Assembly (NCBI RefSeq): GCF_002078015.1
Contig: NZ_LWBP01000001.1
Location: forward strand, 310,001 to 374,000
DNA from: Niastella populi
Lineage (GTDB): Bacteria > Bacteroidota > Bacteroidia > Chitinophagales > Chitinophagaceae
DNA length: 64,000 nt
Direction of reading: 5' to 3'
Every line of letters begins with the position of its first letter. The first letter of the stretch is position 1. Both the position numbers and the translations under genes were made by a program. Positions 18,948-27,871 of the stretch are shown piece after piece. The notes under the pieces were generated by a model, which was given only the letters and a program-made list of their open reading frames with translations, was not told the origin of the DNA and searched no databases.

Positions 18948-19550
18948 TCAACCTTTCAACTTCTTTTGCGACTTTTTCCTTTTCTTCTTTCTGATCACAG
19001 CGGCATTCTCCTTTATTTTCTCTTTTCCATTGTATTCTTCACCCAGGTATCTTTCACGTATAATGCGCATGTGATGCGCTACATGTCCGGCGCAAACAAA
19101 TGCCAGTCCGGCCACGCTGATGGTACTGTTATTGGCAGAACCGGTTTGCAGCAGCTGGTCATCATCGAGCGAATGCAGGAAAAGCTCATTGGCGGTGCGC
19201 AGGGCTTTGAACTCATCAACCAGTTCATTCCACTTGCGTTTGGGCGCCTTGGCGGTTATGGCCCAGTTGTTTTCATCAAAACCGGGGAGGGGAGCGGGGT
19301 CCATACGGGCAAATGTAAGCGCGCGGTAAATAAATACCCGTTCGGCATCGATTATGTGTTGCAGTAACTCCTTGATGGTCCATTTGCCTTCCGCATAGGC
19401 ATAGTTGATCTTTTTGTGCGGGATCTGTTTCAGCAGTTTTCTAAAGCGGCGGGTATTGTTGGCAAGGGCTTCCTGCAGGTTCTCTTCCTGCAGTGCATTG
19501 AGATAGGTTTTATAAAAATCAGGTACGGTAATGTCTTTTTTGCTGACCAT
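18948..19550 (-). CDS. DinB-family metal-binding protein
   Basis: The 200-residue protein has the DinB/YfiT four-helix pattern: KWTIKELLQHIIDAERVF with the first His ligand, and FVCAGHVAHHMRIIRERYL with the His pair near the end of the domain. A very basic Lys-rich tail follows (KKKRKKSQKKLKG). DinB-like proteins bind a divalent metal and include thiol-dependent transferases; the specific reaction is not readable. It is transcribed toward the DUF2520 gene, so the two converge. Confidence 0.85.
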   Translation of the reverse strand: MVSKKDITVPDFYKTYLNALQEENLQEALANNTRRFRKLLKQIPHKKINYAYAEGKWTIKELLQHIIDAERVFIYRALTFARMDPAPLPGFDENNWAITAKAPKRKWNELVDEFKALRTANELFLHSLDDDQLLQTGSANNSTISVAGLAFVCAGHVAHHMRIIRERYLGEEYNGKEKIKENAAVIRKKKRKKSQKKLKG

Positions 19551-19579
19551 ACATCATTTTTTCTAAAAGTACTTAAAAC

Positions 19580-19695
19580 TGGTCAATGGTCAATGGTGAA
19601 TCGTCAATGGTCAATGGGCTCACGAATTCTATGCATTCGAATTAGTTATTAGTCTCCCGCATCGGGTACTATTCACCATTGACCATTCACGACAT
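19580..19695. repeat. inverted GTCAATGGTCAATGG words
   Basis: GGTCAATGGTCAATGGTGAAT on the left is complementary in style to TTCACCATTGACCATTCAC on the right, around a loop of about 60 bases. It lies between the DinB start and the subtilase terminator. Confidence 0.6.
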
Positions 19696-19706
19696 AAAAT
19701 AACAAA

Positions 19707-19743
19707 GGGTACAAATAATCGCCTGTGCCAGTTATTTGTACCC
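19707..19743 (-). terminator. hairpin terminator of the secreted subtilase gene
   Basis: A perfect 12-bp stem (GGGTACAAATAA with TTATTTGTACCC) around a 13-base loop lies 21 bases past the minus-strand stop. The T-rich tail on the minus strand is moderate. Confidence 0.7.
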
Positions 19744-19763
19744 TGTATGTTTTATAAATAAAA

Positions 19764-21473
19764 CTATCCTCTCTTATTCTTCATTGTTGGTTTGGGCGAC
19801 GATTTTTTCGGCGCTTTTTTACCGGAAGGATCAAGCGTGGCGGCTATTTTAGCGGCCTCGAACGCGTTGATGATACCACCGCTTTCGCTCAATTCGTTCA
19901 GCGCAACCAGCTCATCGGTGCCAGGTTTTTTAACCTTGGTTTCAGGCGCCTGAGATGATTTCATTAAACAGTACTTCAGTTGCTGTGGTGTAAGGTAAGG
20001 GAAGTATTCAAGCAGGAAGGCTGCTGTACCGGCAACTACCGGGCAGGCCATACTGGTACCCTGTGCATTTCCGTAGGTATTGCCGCCGGGAATGCTTGAA
20101 TAGATCTTAACACCGGGCGCAAACACATCAACCTGGTTCTTTCCATAGTTTGAGAAAGATGCGGTGAAGCCGCCGGCTTTGGGATCGCCGCTGGCGCCAA
20201 CCGTGATCCAGTTAGATGCCTTTGTATTGCTGCCTTTGATCATTGCATTGGGGAAATTATCGGCCGTATCGATATTCTTGGCATCGTTACCAGCCGCATG
20301 TACCAGCAACACGCCTTTGCTTTCTGCATATTTAACCGCTTCATCTACCCATTTTTTCTGGGGCGAGAAGTCTTTACCAAAGCTCATGTTCACTACTTTG
20401 GCGCCGTTATCGGTTGCATAACGGATAGCCAGGGCAATATCTTTATCGTGCTCATCGCCATCGGGCACGGCACGGATCATCATAATGCGAACGTTATCGG
20501 CAACACCATCCATTCCCTTTCCATTACCACGAACTGCGCCGATGATACCGGCTACGTGTGTACCGTGGAAGGGGGTAGAAGCCATTACATCGGGGTTACC
20601 ATAGTCGCGGTCGTTGATATCGGCTTCATTGTCTTTCGTAATATCGCCGCGGTAGTTTTGAGGCGCTTTGTCTTTGGCTTCAGCTTTTCTTTCTTCACCG
20701 CTTACGAACTCTTCAAAACCTTCGAGGAACTCCTTGTTGGTGGTTTCCATCATCTGGTTGGCTTTGAACAGGTACAACAGGCTGGCTCTGGCGCCTTTTT
20801 CGGTTGTTGAAACCGCTGTAAAAGTATCTACGTCGTTACCGGTATACGTTTCTTTGTTCAGGAACTTACGCATGGCGCTGTCGCTTTTCTGGGCGCTCAT
20901 CAATGCTCTTTTCAGCATTACCAGGTCAACGCCTTCATCGCTGCCATCGCCTTCGATCTTCTTTTTCGACCTGACCCACATTTTGTACTCATCTTTTTCC
21001 TCGGCGCTCAGTTTGGTGGTGTCGATGTTCTTACCGGCAAATTTGTCTTTGTACATATGGTAAACGCGGGCTCCTTCATAAGAGTCCTGTTTAACGTTCC
21101 TGCCGTCTTTACCGCCAATAAAGTTCCAGCCATGGATATCGTCTGCATAGCCGTTGCCATCGTCATCGATACCATTGTTGGGAATTTCTTTGGGGTTTAC
21201 CCACAAGATCTCTTTCAGGTCTTCATGCAACGTGTCGATACCTGAATCGATCACCGCAACCACTACGGTTTTTCCTTTTAGGTTTTTTGTACGGATAAAT
21301 TCATAGGCTTTATCGATGCTGATACCACTGAATCCGTCCTTGGTTTTGTCGAGCAGGTGCCAACCCTTCGGCACATCTCCTGATTTTGTGCTTTTCTCCT
21401 GTTGCGCAAAGGAGGTATTCTCTGCAATCACAAAGGCAGTTACAAGTCCTGCTACTTTTACCAGTTTGTTCAT
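19764..21473 (-). CDS. secreted S8 subtilisin-like serine peptidase
   Basis: The 569-residue protein has a signal peptide (cleavage near SFAQ, residue 24) and a full catalytic triad: Asp76 (AVIDSGID), His303 (HGTHVAG) and Ser474 (GTSMACP), with Asn396 (AAGN) for the oxyanion hole. An unusually long insertion of about 180 residues, charged and helical, separates the Asp and His motifs. The C-terminus is Lys-rich (KKAPKKSSPKPTMKNKRG). It is unrelated in architecture to the lectin-bearing subtilase at 11.2 kb. The role is extracytoplasmic proteolysis. Confidence 0.93.
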   Translation of the reverse strand: MNKLVKVAGLVTAFVIAENTSFAQQEKSTKSGDVPKGWHLLDKTKDGFSGISIDKAYEFIRTKNLKGKTVVVAVIDSGIDTLHEDLKEILWVNPKEIPNNGIDDDGNGYADDIHGWNFIGGKDGRNVKQDSYEGARVYHMYKDKFAGKNIDTTKLSAEEKDEYKMWVRSKKKIEGDGSDEGVDLVMLKRALMSAQKSDSAMRKFLNKETYTGNDVDTFTAVSTTEKGARASLLYLFKANQMMETTNKEFLEGFEEFVSGEERKAEAKDKAPQNYRGDITKDNEADINDRDYGNPDVMASTPFHGTHVAGIIGAVRGNGKGMDGVADNVRIMMIRAVPDGDEHDKDIALAIRYATDNGAKVVNMSFGKDFSPQKKWVDEAVKYAESKGVLLVHAAGNDAKNIDTADNFPNAMIKGSNTKASNWITVGASGDPKAGGFTASFSNYGKNQVDVFAPGVKIYSSIPGGNTYGNAQGTSMACPVVAGTAAFLLEYFPYLTPQQLKYCLMKSSQAPETKVKKPGTDELVALNELSESGGIINAFEAAKIAATLDPSGKKAPKKSSPKPTMKNKRG

Positions 21474-21828
21474 TTACAAGTGTTTTTTGCTTTACTGATG
21501 TGTAACGTAATTTATTAATGGTAAATAAGGTCCAAATATCCTGTTTTTTACTAATTCTTAACAAATGATGAACCTGAAAACCATAGATCGGGGGAAGGCC
21601 GTTTGCAGGTGTACTTTATACATTCGCACTTTACAAACGTTCATTATTTCCCTCCACAAAATATAAAATTAAAAGCCACGCATGTATGTTATTACATGAG
21701 TGGCTGGTTATTTGTTCATAATTTATTGTCAAGATTTCAATAGTCAATTTACAACGGGCAGGGGTTGCCGGATTTTGGGTTTCCCCTTCGATCGCGGACT
21801 TCCGGTTTGCCTGTCAATTGCCTGTTGG
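21474..21828. other. intergenic region between the subtilase start and the OmpA stop
   Basis: It holds the subtilase promoter region (minus strand) and, on its left-coordinate half, unassigned sequence. The OmpA-gene terminator is at 21674-21705. No gene is recognised. Confidence 0.6.
21674..21705 (-). terminator. intrinsic terminator of the OmpA-family gene
   Basis: On the minus strand AGCCACTCATGTA pairs with TACATGCGTGGCT (one mismatch) around a six-base loop, followed by TTTAATTTT. Confidence 0.82.
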
Positions 21829-23337
21829 CTATTGTTGCGACAGCCTCAGTTCTACCCGGCGGTTGGCAGCCCTTCCTTCCGGTGTGCTATTGTCGGCAAC
21901 CGGGTTTTCCTGGCCATAACCTATGGCTTGTAACCTGTTGGCGTCAAGCCCTTTTTGCACCAGGTAGTTCTTCACCGCATCGGCACGTTTTTGCGACAAG
22001 GCCAGGTTCGAGGCCGGTTTACCAACATTATCGGTATGGCCCGATATAACCAGTTTCAGGGTGCTATCGGTACGTAATACCGCTACCACATTGTTCAGCG
22101 CGCTGTATGAGGCCGGCAGTATTTTATCGCTTCCTACCGCAAAGAATATCTTTTTAGCGGCATAGTTCACTTTTTCCACGATCTCTTTCTTAATGGGCGG
22201 ACAACCATGGTTTTCTGCAATACCCGCAACGGTGGGGCATTTGTCTTCTTTGTCATTCACTCCATCGCCATCGGTATCGGGCACAGGGCAGCCATTGAAG
22301 TCGGCCGGGCCCGGTTTATCTGGACACAGGTCTGTTTCATCGTCGATTCCGTCGCCATCGGTATCGGGTGGCGGGCAACCCTGGTATTTCAACAGGCCTG
22401 CCACATCGGGACATTTATCATCATCGTCAAGTACGGTATCGTGGTCGCGGTCGGGGATAGGGCAGCCTCTGTAACGGGCTTCACCGAATATATCGGGGCA
22501 TTTATCAACCGCGTCGGCCACGCCATCGCCATCATTATCAGGGCAACCGCCTGCTTTGAGTGAGCCGGGCACATCGGGACAGCCATCCTTTTTATCGGGC
22601 ACGCCGTCTTTATCCCTGTCGTTACTAAGCACTACTTTTTTATTCAGCCAGAAACCAAGGGAAGCTCCTATTACACGATGCCTGAACGTGGCATCGTATG
22701 GCACTTCATAAAAGTTCATCAGACCCTGGCTAAAGAAACCGGTAAGCATGATGTTACCAAATTCAAAACCAACACGGGCGTTTACACCCGCGTCGAAAGT
22801 GGTAACATTATACATGTTCTTACCAACCTGTATATCCGATTCTTCGGAACTGAACTTAACATCCGAATTATTGATGGCCACCCTTGTTTCGTTCGTTTGT
22901 TTTCCGTTAAAGAAGAAAGCGAAATAAGGGCCGGCGCTGATGAGGAAACTGCTTTTTTTACCCATGCGCAGTTTCAGCATTACGTTCAGCGGAACTTCAA
23001 TATAGTTGGTGTAAAATGTGTTGTTCTGGTATAAAGTATCGGTATTGACTACGGTAGTATCGTACAGACGGCTGAATTTTCTGCCCTTGCTCATATACAG
23101 CATCCCCGGATTAAAAAAGCATTTATTGGAATAGCCCAGCGGAATTTCGCCGGTTAACCCGAGGTGAATACCGCTTCTTTTTGAATAATATGGCTCGGTG
23201 GTATTGGCCCAGTTCGGAATATAATTTTTTTCAATTACTGAAGAAGAATGCGGACCACCCATGATTCCCAGCCGCATTTGGGAATTGGCAGCGTACATAA
23301 GGGTAGTAAAAAGCAGCAGCGTGTAAAATTTCTTCAT
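21829..23337 (-). CDS. OmpA-family outer-membrane protein with thrombospondin type-3 repeats
   Basis: The 502-residue protein has a signal peptide (residues 1-19) and a beta-barrel-type PorT/OMP domain to about 235. A run of calcium-binding type-3 repeats follows (DKDGVPDKKDGCPDVPG, DNDGDGVADAVDKCPD and three more, to about 365). The OmpA C-terminal peptidoglycan-binding domain has FFAVGSDKILP, SGHTDNVGKPASN and the terminal NRRVELRL. It anchors the outer membrane to peptidoglycan through the diaminopimelate-binding OmpA fold. Confidence 0.95.
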   Translation of the reverse strand: MKKFYTLLLFTTLMYAANSQMRLGIMGGPHSSSVIEKNYIPNWANTTEPYYSKRSGIHLGLTGEIPLGYSNKCFFNPGMLYMSKGRKFSRLYDTTVVNTDTLYQNNTFYTNYIEVPLNVMLKLRMGKKSSFLISAGPYFAFFFNGKQTNETRVAINNSDVKFSSEESDIQVGKNMYNVTTFDAGVNARVGFEFGNIMLTGFFSQGLMNFYEVPYDATFRHRVIGASLGFWLNKKVVLSNDRDKDGVPDKKDGCPDVPGSLKAGGCPDNDGDGVADAVDKCPDIFGEARYRGCPIPDRDHDTVLDDDDKCPDVAGLLKYQGCPPPDTDGDGIDDETDLCPDKPGPADFNGCPVPDTDGDGVNDKEDKCPTVAGIAENHGCPPIKKEIVEKVNYAAKKIFFAVGSDKILPASYSALNNVVAVLRTDSTLKLVISGHTDNVGKPASNLALSQKRADAVKNYLVQKGLDANRLQAIGYGQENPVADNSTPEGRAANRRVELRLSQQ

Positions 23338-23489
23338 ACCGGTTTTTCAGTCTGTCAGACAGGTTATAACGTTTTGAATGATTGTTATATTGTTCGGGGC
23401 GAGGTCTGCCGGCCGGATGAGGTTGAAGAAGCAGGATGTACGGGATTTTGCGATTTCTGGATTCAGGGATTTCGATATTCCGGGATTCA

Positions 23490-23541
23490 GGGATTTTGAG
23501 ATTTGTCATAAGGCAGCACCCAAATGAAATCTCAAAATCCC
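23490..23541. repeat. perfect 15-bp inverted repeat (GGGATTTTGAGATTT)
   Basis: GGGATTTTGAGATTT and AAATCTCAAAATCCC enclose a 22-base loop, with further GGGATTTCG words upstream. A related hairpin occurs at 40770-40836. It lies at the 3' end of the ALDH gene and the 5' side of the OmpA gene. Confidence 0.8.
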
Positions 23542-23567
23542 TATATCTCAAAATCAGAAATGTGCAT

Positions 23568-25079
23568 TTATACGTGAAACTTTATTCCCTGCGCTAAGGG
23601 TAATTGTGTAGAGTAATTGATCGTATTCGTCTGGCGTCGCATATACGCTTTCCAGGCGTCACTGCCGCTTTCGCGGCCGCCGCCGGTTTCTTTTTCACCG
23701 CCAAAGGCCCCGCCGATCTCGGCGCCCGAAGTACCGATGTTCACATTGGCAATACCGCAGTCGCTTCCATTGACAGAAAGGAACTGTTCCGCTTCGCGCA
23801 GGTTCAGCGTCATAATGCTGGAAGAAAGACCCTGCGGAACGCCGTTTTGAATGGCGATCGCTTCATCGAGACTGTTATACTTCATCAGATACAGGATGGG
23901 GGCGAAAGTTTCCTGCTCTACGATCTTGTAATGCGGTTCCACTTCAGCAATACATGGTTTTACGTAGCAGCCGCTTTCATAACCATCGCCATCGAGTACG
24001 CCGCCTTCGACAATGAATTTGCCGCCTTCTTTTTTGCAGGCCTCGAGGGCTTTGTTGTAAAGCATTACTGCATCTTTATCGATCAGTGGTCCCACATGAT
24101 TGTTCTCATCGAGCGGGTTGCCGATACGCAATTGCCTGTAGGCTGTGGTAAGTTTATTTTTAATGGAATCGTATACTTCTTCGTGTATGATCAGCCGCCG
24201 GGTGGTAGTGCAACGTTGTCCGGCAGTACCAACGGCGCCAAACACAGCCCCGCGAATAGCGATATCGGGGTCGGCGTGTTTTGAAATGATGATGGCGTTA
24301 TTTCCGCCCAGTTCGAGCAGGGCGCGGCCCAGGCGGGCGCCAACGGCTGCTCCTACGGCTTTGCCCATACGGGTACTACCGGTTGCAGAAACCAGCGGAA
24401 TGCGGGTATCGGCCGAAAGCCATTCACCCACTTCGCGGCCGCCGATAACCAGGCCGTTTATACCATCGGGAACGTTGTTGCGTTTCAGCACTTCTGCAAT
24501 GATATGATGGCAGGCCACTGCGCACAAAGGCGTTTTTTCGGAAGGTTTCCAAATGCAAACATTACCGCAGATCCACGCCAGCATGGAGTTCCAGCTCCAT
24601 ACGGCCACAGGGAAATTAAAGGCGGAGATAATACCCACAATACCTAACGGGTGCCATTGTTCGTACATGCGGTGCGCGGGGCGTTCGCTGTGCATGGATA
24701 ATCCGTACAGTTGACGCGAAAGACCAACCGCAAAATCACAGATGTCGATCATTTCCTGCACTTCGCCATATCCTTCCTGCAGGCTTTTTCCCATTTCGTA
24801 GGAAACCAGTTTACCCAGCGGTTCTTTATTGGCGCGCAATGCTTCGCCTATCTGCCTCACGACTTCACCGCGTTTGGGAGCGGGCCAGGTGCGCCATTCA
24901 GTAAAAGCAGCCTGTGCTTTGGCTATTACGGCTTCATAGTCACTTTTATCGGCGGCCTGCACGGCGGCAATGAGTTTGCCGTCAACGGGCGAAAACGATT
25001 CAATACGTTCGCCATGGGCCGTACCGGTTGACACGCCTGCATTCAGTTCCGCTATGTTTAACGGGGCAAGAAAATCCAT
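23568..25079 (-). CDS. aldehyde dehydrogenase, ALDH7-like (aminoadipate-semialdehyde/P6C dehydrogenase type)
   Basis: The start at 25079 gives 503 residues beginning MDFLAPLNIAELNAG; 17 extra codons upstream read as a non-homologous leader. The active site has ELGGNN with the general-base Glu and GQRCTTTRRL with the catalytic Cys. IISAFNFPVAVWSWN and KETGGGRESGSDAWKAYMRR are typical of the ALDH7 (AmaB/antiquitin) branch, which oxidises alpha-aminoadipate semialdehyde in lysine breakdown using NAD(P). The substrate is inferred from family resemblance; no other lysine genes are adjacent. Confidence 0.88.
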   Translation of the reverse strand: MDFLAPLNIAELNAGVSTGTAHGERIESFSPVDGKLIAAVQAADKSDYEAVIAKAQAAFTEWRTWPAPKRGEVVRQIGEALRANKEPLGKLVSYEMGKSLQEGYGEVQEMIDICDFAVGLSRQLYGLSMHSERPAHRMYEQWHPLGIVGIISAFNFPVAVWSWNSMLAWICGNVCIWKPSEKTPLCAVACHHIIAEVLKRNNVPDGINGLVIGGREVGEWLSADTRIPLVSATGSTRMGKAVGAAVGARLGRALLELGGNNAIIISKHADPDIAIRGAVFGAVGTAGQRCTTTRRLIIHEEVYDSIKNKLTTAYRQLRIGNPLDENNHVGPLIDKDAVMLYNKALEACKKEGGKFIVEGGVLDGDGYESGCYVKPCIAEVEPHYKIVEQETFAPILYLMKYNSLDEAIAIQNGVPQGLSSSIMTLNLREAEQFLSVNGSDCGIANVNIGTSGAEIGGAFGGEKETGGGRESGSDAWKAYMRRQTNTINYSTQLPLAQGIKFHV

Positions 25080-25584
25080 ATGGAAAGTTATTTTGCTAAC
25101 AAATGTAAGGAAAAGCAAGCTGCAAGCCACAAGCTGAAAGCCGCAAGCTCAAAGCCGAAAGAGTTCAGGGTTTTAACAGGCCAAACATAGGTTATATGTA
25201 AGTGAATATGCGGTAAAACATAGCAGGTACAGTATGCGACCTGTACAAAATCTGCAGTTTTTGCATGTAAGGTTGAATAGAGGTGCAGTAGGGTGCGTAG
25301 TTAGTATACAAGGCTTAGTATAGGCTATGAATACTATTTCGAGACGATTCCATGGCCATTCGCAGCGCATTAACGTCTCGTCAACGTCTCGTAAAGGTCT
25401 TGTGAAAGTCTCGTGAAAGTCCCGTAAGGGTCTCGTGAAGGTCTTGTACAGCATGCGGAATGCGCGCAGGAGATATAATTATAACCAACTGCAATATACT
25501 AAAAATATTGCGCATCGCCGGCAGAAGCCTGCAAACTAACAACTATGAACAGAGAACTGAGAACTGTGAACTGTGAACTGTGAA
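25080..25584. other. spacer with an 11-bp tandem array
   Basis: No gene is supported. It holds AAGCTGCAAGCC words near 25115-25160, the 11-bp array at 25375-25451 and GAACTGTGAACTGTG words at 25550-25590. The minus-strand frame across the array is a by-product of the repeat. Confidence 0.6.
25375..25451. repeat. seven-copy 11-bp tandem repeat (GTCTCGTRAAG)
   Basis: Seven successive 11-bp units begin GTCTCGT, GTCTCGT, GTCTTGT, GTCTCGT, GTCCCGT, GTCTCGT and GTCTTGT; positions 8-11 vary (CAAC, AAAG, GAAA and so on). The period is close to one helical turn. Confidence 0.9.
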
Positions 25585-26139
25585 CTAAGAACCAGTATTT
25601 GCCAGTTGTTTTCTGCAGTAGTCATTGAATTCGTCCTCATCCGCATCCTCGTCTTCATCGTCTTCCACTTCGCGTTGTAAAATGCGGTTATTGGTAAAGT
25701 CGAGGGTGATCAACCCATCACGCAGTACAATGTTGCTGAACTGTTTCCAGGTATATCTTTTTTTGAAGAGCGAATTGATCACGATTTCATTATCGGCAAA
25801 CCCGATCTCAACTGAATATTTTGCCTGGTACTCGAGCAGGGCGAGAATGATGAATAAAAACACCAGCCATTGCAGATAAGGCATTTTCATCCATACCAGT
25901 GCGGCTATCAGCAGGGCGCGGCTGTAATACACTTTGCGTTTCTTTGCCTGTTGGGCAAGGTTGTAGATAACAATACCCAACACCACCAGCGCACCAATAA
26001 GGTAAGCCACGCTTACATGGCGGCTGCCCATTAATTCGAGCGTAAAGGAAACAACGGAAAAAAGGCTGAGTATTAGCCCCAGTATATCAATATACCGGTT
26101 ATTCTGATTTTTAAGGGTAACAACATATTGGTATACCAT
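25585..26139 (-). CDS. membrane protein of unknown function with acidic C-terminal tail
   Basis: The 184-residue protein has about four transmembrane helices in the first 105 residues, then a soluble part resembling a bacterial PH-like fold (VEIGFADNEIVINSLFKKRYTWKQFSNIVLRDGLITLDF). It ends in a strongly acidic segment (EVEDDEDEDADEDEF). The combination of membrane anchor and a PH-like domain containing 'WKQFSNIVLRDGLITLDF' is common in Bacteroidota hypothetical proteins. I know no assigned function. Confidence 0.75.
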   Translation of the reverse strand: MVYQYVVTLKNQNNRYIDILGLILSLFSVVSFTLELMGSRHVSVAYLIGALVVLGIVIYNLAQQAKKRKVYYSRALLIAALVWMKMPYLQWLVFLFIILALLEYQAKYSVEIGFADNEIVINSLFKKRYTWKQFSNIVLRDGLITLDFTNNRILQREVEDDEDEDADEDEFNDYCRKQLANTGS

Positions 26140-26366
26140 GTTAGTTGACGGGTTAACGAGTTAACGAGTTAACGGGTTGACGAGTTAACGGGTTGACAAG
26201 GATTTCCTGTGTGCAGCAGCCTGGCTATTAGTTGAAATGTTGATAGAGGTGATAAAGTTGATAGAGGCACTCTAAGCAGCATCCCAGTTAATGGCTTACA
26301 GGTTGACCGGCGAGGCCAGGAACTTCGGAGACCGTTGCCGATTCACTATTGCCGATTGCCGTGATT
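26140..26366. repeat. GTTAACGAGTTAAC / GTTGATAAAG word spacer
   Basis: Seven or so copies of GAGTTAACG/GGTTGACGAG words lie at 26148-26198, followed by GTTGATAGAGGTGATAAAG words near 26235-26265. No gene and no terminator hairpin was found. Confidence 0.55.
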
Positions 26367-27413
26367 TTATTGGTTGCTGGCCACCAGCTTATTGGCTAAT
26401 CTCCACAAGATGTGCGCACCCACATTGGCATCCCACTCGTTGTTATCGCCAACGCCGATTTCCACCAGATCGAAACCTATGAACTGCCGGCCGCTTTGCA
26501 CGACCTTTTTGATCAGGTAAAAGATCTGTTCGGTTTCGAAGCCGCCCTGTACGGGTGTGCCTGTATTGGGGCACAATTTAGGATCGAGGCCGTCAACATC
26601 AAAACTTACCAGCACTTTTTGTGGTAATTTTTTTACGATCTCATCGGTGATCTGTTTCCAGGTTTCACCTTCGTACTGGCGTTCTTTTATATCCTTATCG
26701 AAATAGGTAGTAACCCTGTCTTTATTATCCTGAATATACAGCCATTCTTCCTGGCAGTAATCGCGGGCGCCTATTTGCACCAGATGGGTAAGCGAAGGGA
26801 TTTCTTTCAGCGCATTGTACATCACACTGGCATGGCTGTACGTAAACAGTTCGTACCCTTTTCGCAGATCGCAGTGGGCGTCTATCTGCAATACGCCAAA
26901 ATCGCCATGCTGTTCGGCCAGCGCTTTGAAATACCCCAGTACAATACTGTGGTCGCCGCCAAGGATGGCCACCAGTTTATTGCGGTTCAGTAACTGTTTG
27001 GTTTGTTCGTACACCCATTTGTTCAAATAATTGCCGCCTTCATTGATCTCGCGCAACGATTTGCACATGAAAAGGTTCTTCTCCAGTATTTCGCCATGTG
27101 AAATATAGTCGATGTACAGTTCGGCTTCTTTGCGCAGGTAATCGCTTTTCAGCAGGACCTTTTTATCGAGCGGGCGCATAAAAAAACCCTGTTTCCACGC
27201 TTCCTTGTGGTCAGGGTCAAAAAGATCGACATGCATACTTGCCTTGAAGATATGATCCGCCGCACGCGCGGTGCCGGCATTATAGCTTACTGTAACCTCC
27301 CAGGGCACGGGCAAAATGACCAAACGGGCATCTTCCTCCTTGAATGGCAATCCAAAAATATTGTTGTTGGGGTTACTTGCCGCGTTGGGATCAAAATGTG
27401 ATAGATCTGTCAT
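26367..27413 (-). CDS. ureohydrolase (arginase/formimidoylglutamase family)
   Basis: The 348-residue protein carries the three metal-binding motifs of the family: GGDHS, DAHCDLR and SFDVDGLDP, which hold the two Mn ions that activate water to hydrolyse a guanidino- or formimino-type C-N bond. The N-terminal AARAADHIFKASMHVDLFD-like region and overall length match the Bacteroidota formimidoylglutamase/arginase branch. The exact substrate (arginine, formiminoglutamate or other) cannot be decided from motifs alone. No histidine or arginine catabolic genes are adjacent. Confidence 0.88.
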   Translation of the reverse strand: MTDLSHFDPNAASNPNNNIFGLPFKEEDARLVILPVPWEVTVSYNAGTARAADHIFKASMHVDLFDPDHKEAWKQGFFMRPLDKKVLLKSDYLRKEAELYIDYISHGEILEKNLFMCKSLREINEGGNYLNKWVYEQTKQLLNRNKLVAILGGDHSIVLGYFKALAEQHGDFGVLQIDAHCDLRKGYELFTYSHASVMYNALKEIPSLTHLVQIGARDYCQEEWLYIQDNKDRVTTYFDKDIKERQYEGETWKQITDEIVKKLPQKVLVSFDVDGLDPKLCPNTGTPVQGGFETEQIFYLIKKVVQSGRQFIGFDLVEIGVGDNNEWDANVGAHILWRLANKLVASNQ

Positions 27414-27764
27414 ATATCATACGCTAAAAAAACGGGGATGCAAGGTAGCACCCGATTGCAAACCTGCAAAAAAATTGTATAAAACAAACTTACGCTTGTT
27501 AGCGGCCAACAGTTCTAAGTTCTTAGTTTTTAGTTCTTAGTTGGCGATATTTGGAATTCCCTGCATTGTAATCAGCATGCTGTTCCGCTTCGGGAAACAG
27601 GCAAAACCTTTAGGGGATGGCAGGCAAGCTACACTTAAAACATTCAACTTCCAACTTCGAACTTTTTTCCGGCTGCTTTGTTGCTGCTCCATCTATGTAT
27701 CTAATTACGAATATTTTAATGCCACATGATCAAAATCATTCCATACCTCAATACATTTTTGAAC

Positions 27765-27772
27765 TAACTTTG
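27765..27772 (+). promoter_or_regulatory. -7 element (TAACTTTG) before ccmE
   Basis: It is a perfect TAnnTTTG followed by C, as is usual in Bacteroidota. It predicts a leader of about 95 bases that would contain the hairpin at 27799. No good -33 was seen. Confidence 0.5.
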
Positions 27773-27798
27773 CGGTGCATGTAACAATTGTGCATTAA

Positions 27799-27849
27799 AA
27801 GGTGTGCCACATTTAGTTTTCTTCTTTGAATGCAAGTGTGGCACACCTG
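27799..27849. repeat. GTGTGCCAC-type hairpin, copy 2, in the ccmE leader
   Basis: AGGTGTGCCACA pairs with TGTGGCACACCT around a loop of 26 bases. It ends 22 bases before the ccmE ATG. Confidence 0.85.
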
Positions 27850-27871
27850 ACAGCTACAATAAAAATTTCAG

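Larger units (their letters stand above)
27414..27871. other. divergent intergenic region with promoter and hairpin leader of ccmE
   Basis: Besides TTCTTAGTTTTTAGTTC words at 27512-27540, it contains a TAACTTTG promoter element (27765-27772) and a GTGTGCCAC hairpin (27799-27849) in what should be the ccmE leader. The ureohydrolase promoter must also be here. No gene is recognised. Confidence 0.55.

Noticed and set aside
20164-20810. Long plus-strand open frames opposite the secreted subtilase
   Set aside because: They mirror a well-conserved minus-strand protease with an intact triad, so they are antisense shadows.
25173-25454. 93-residue minus-strand open frame with repeated ETFTRPLRD text
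   Set aside because: The repeat in the peptide is only the translation of the 11-bp DNA array, since three units make 33 bp; no start context.
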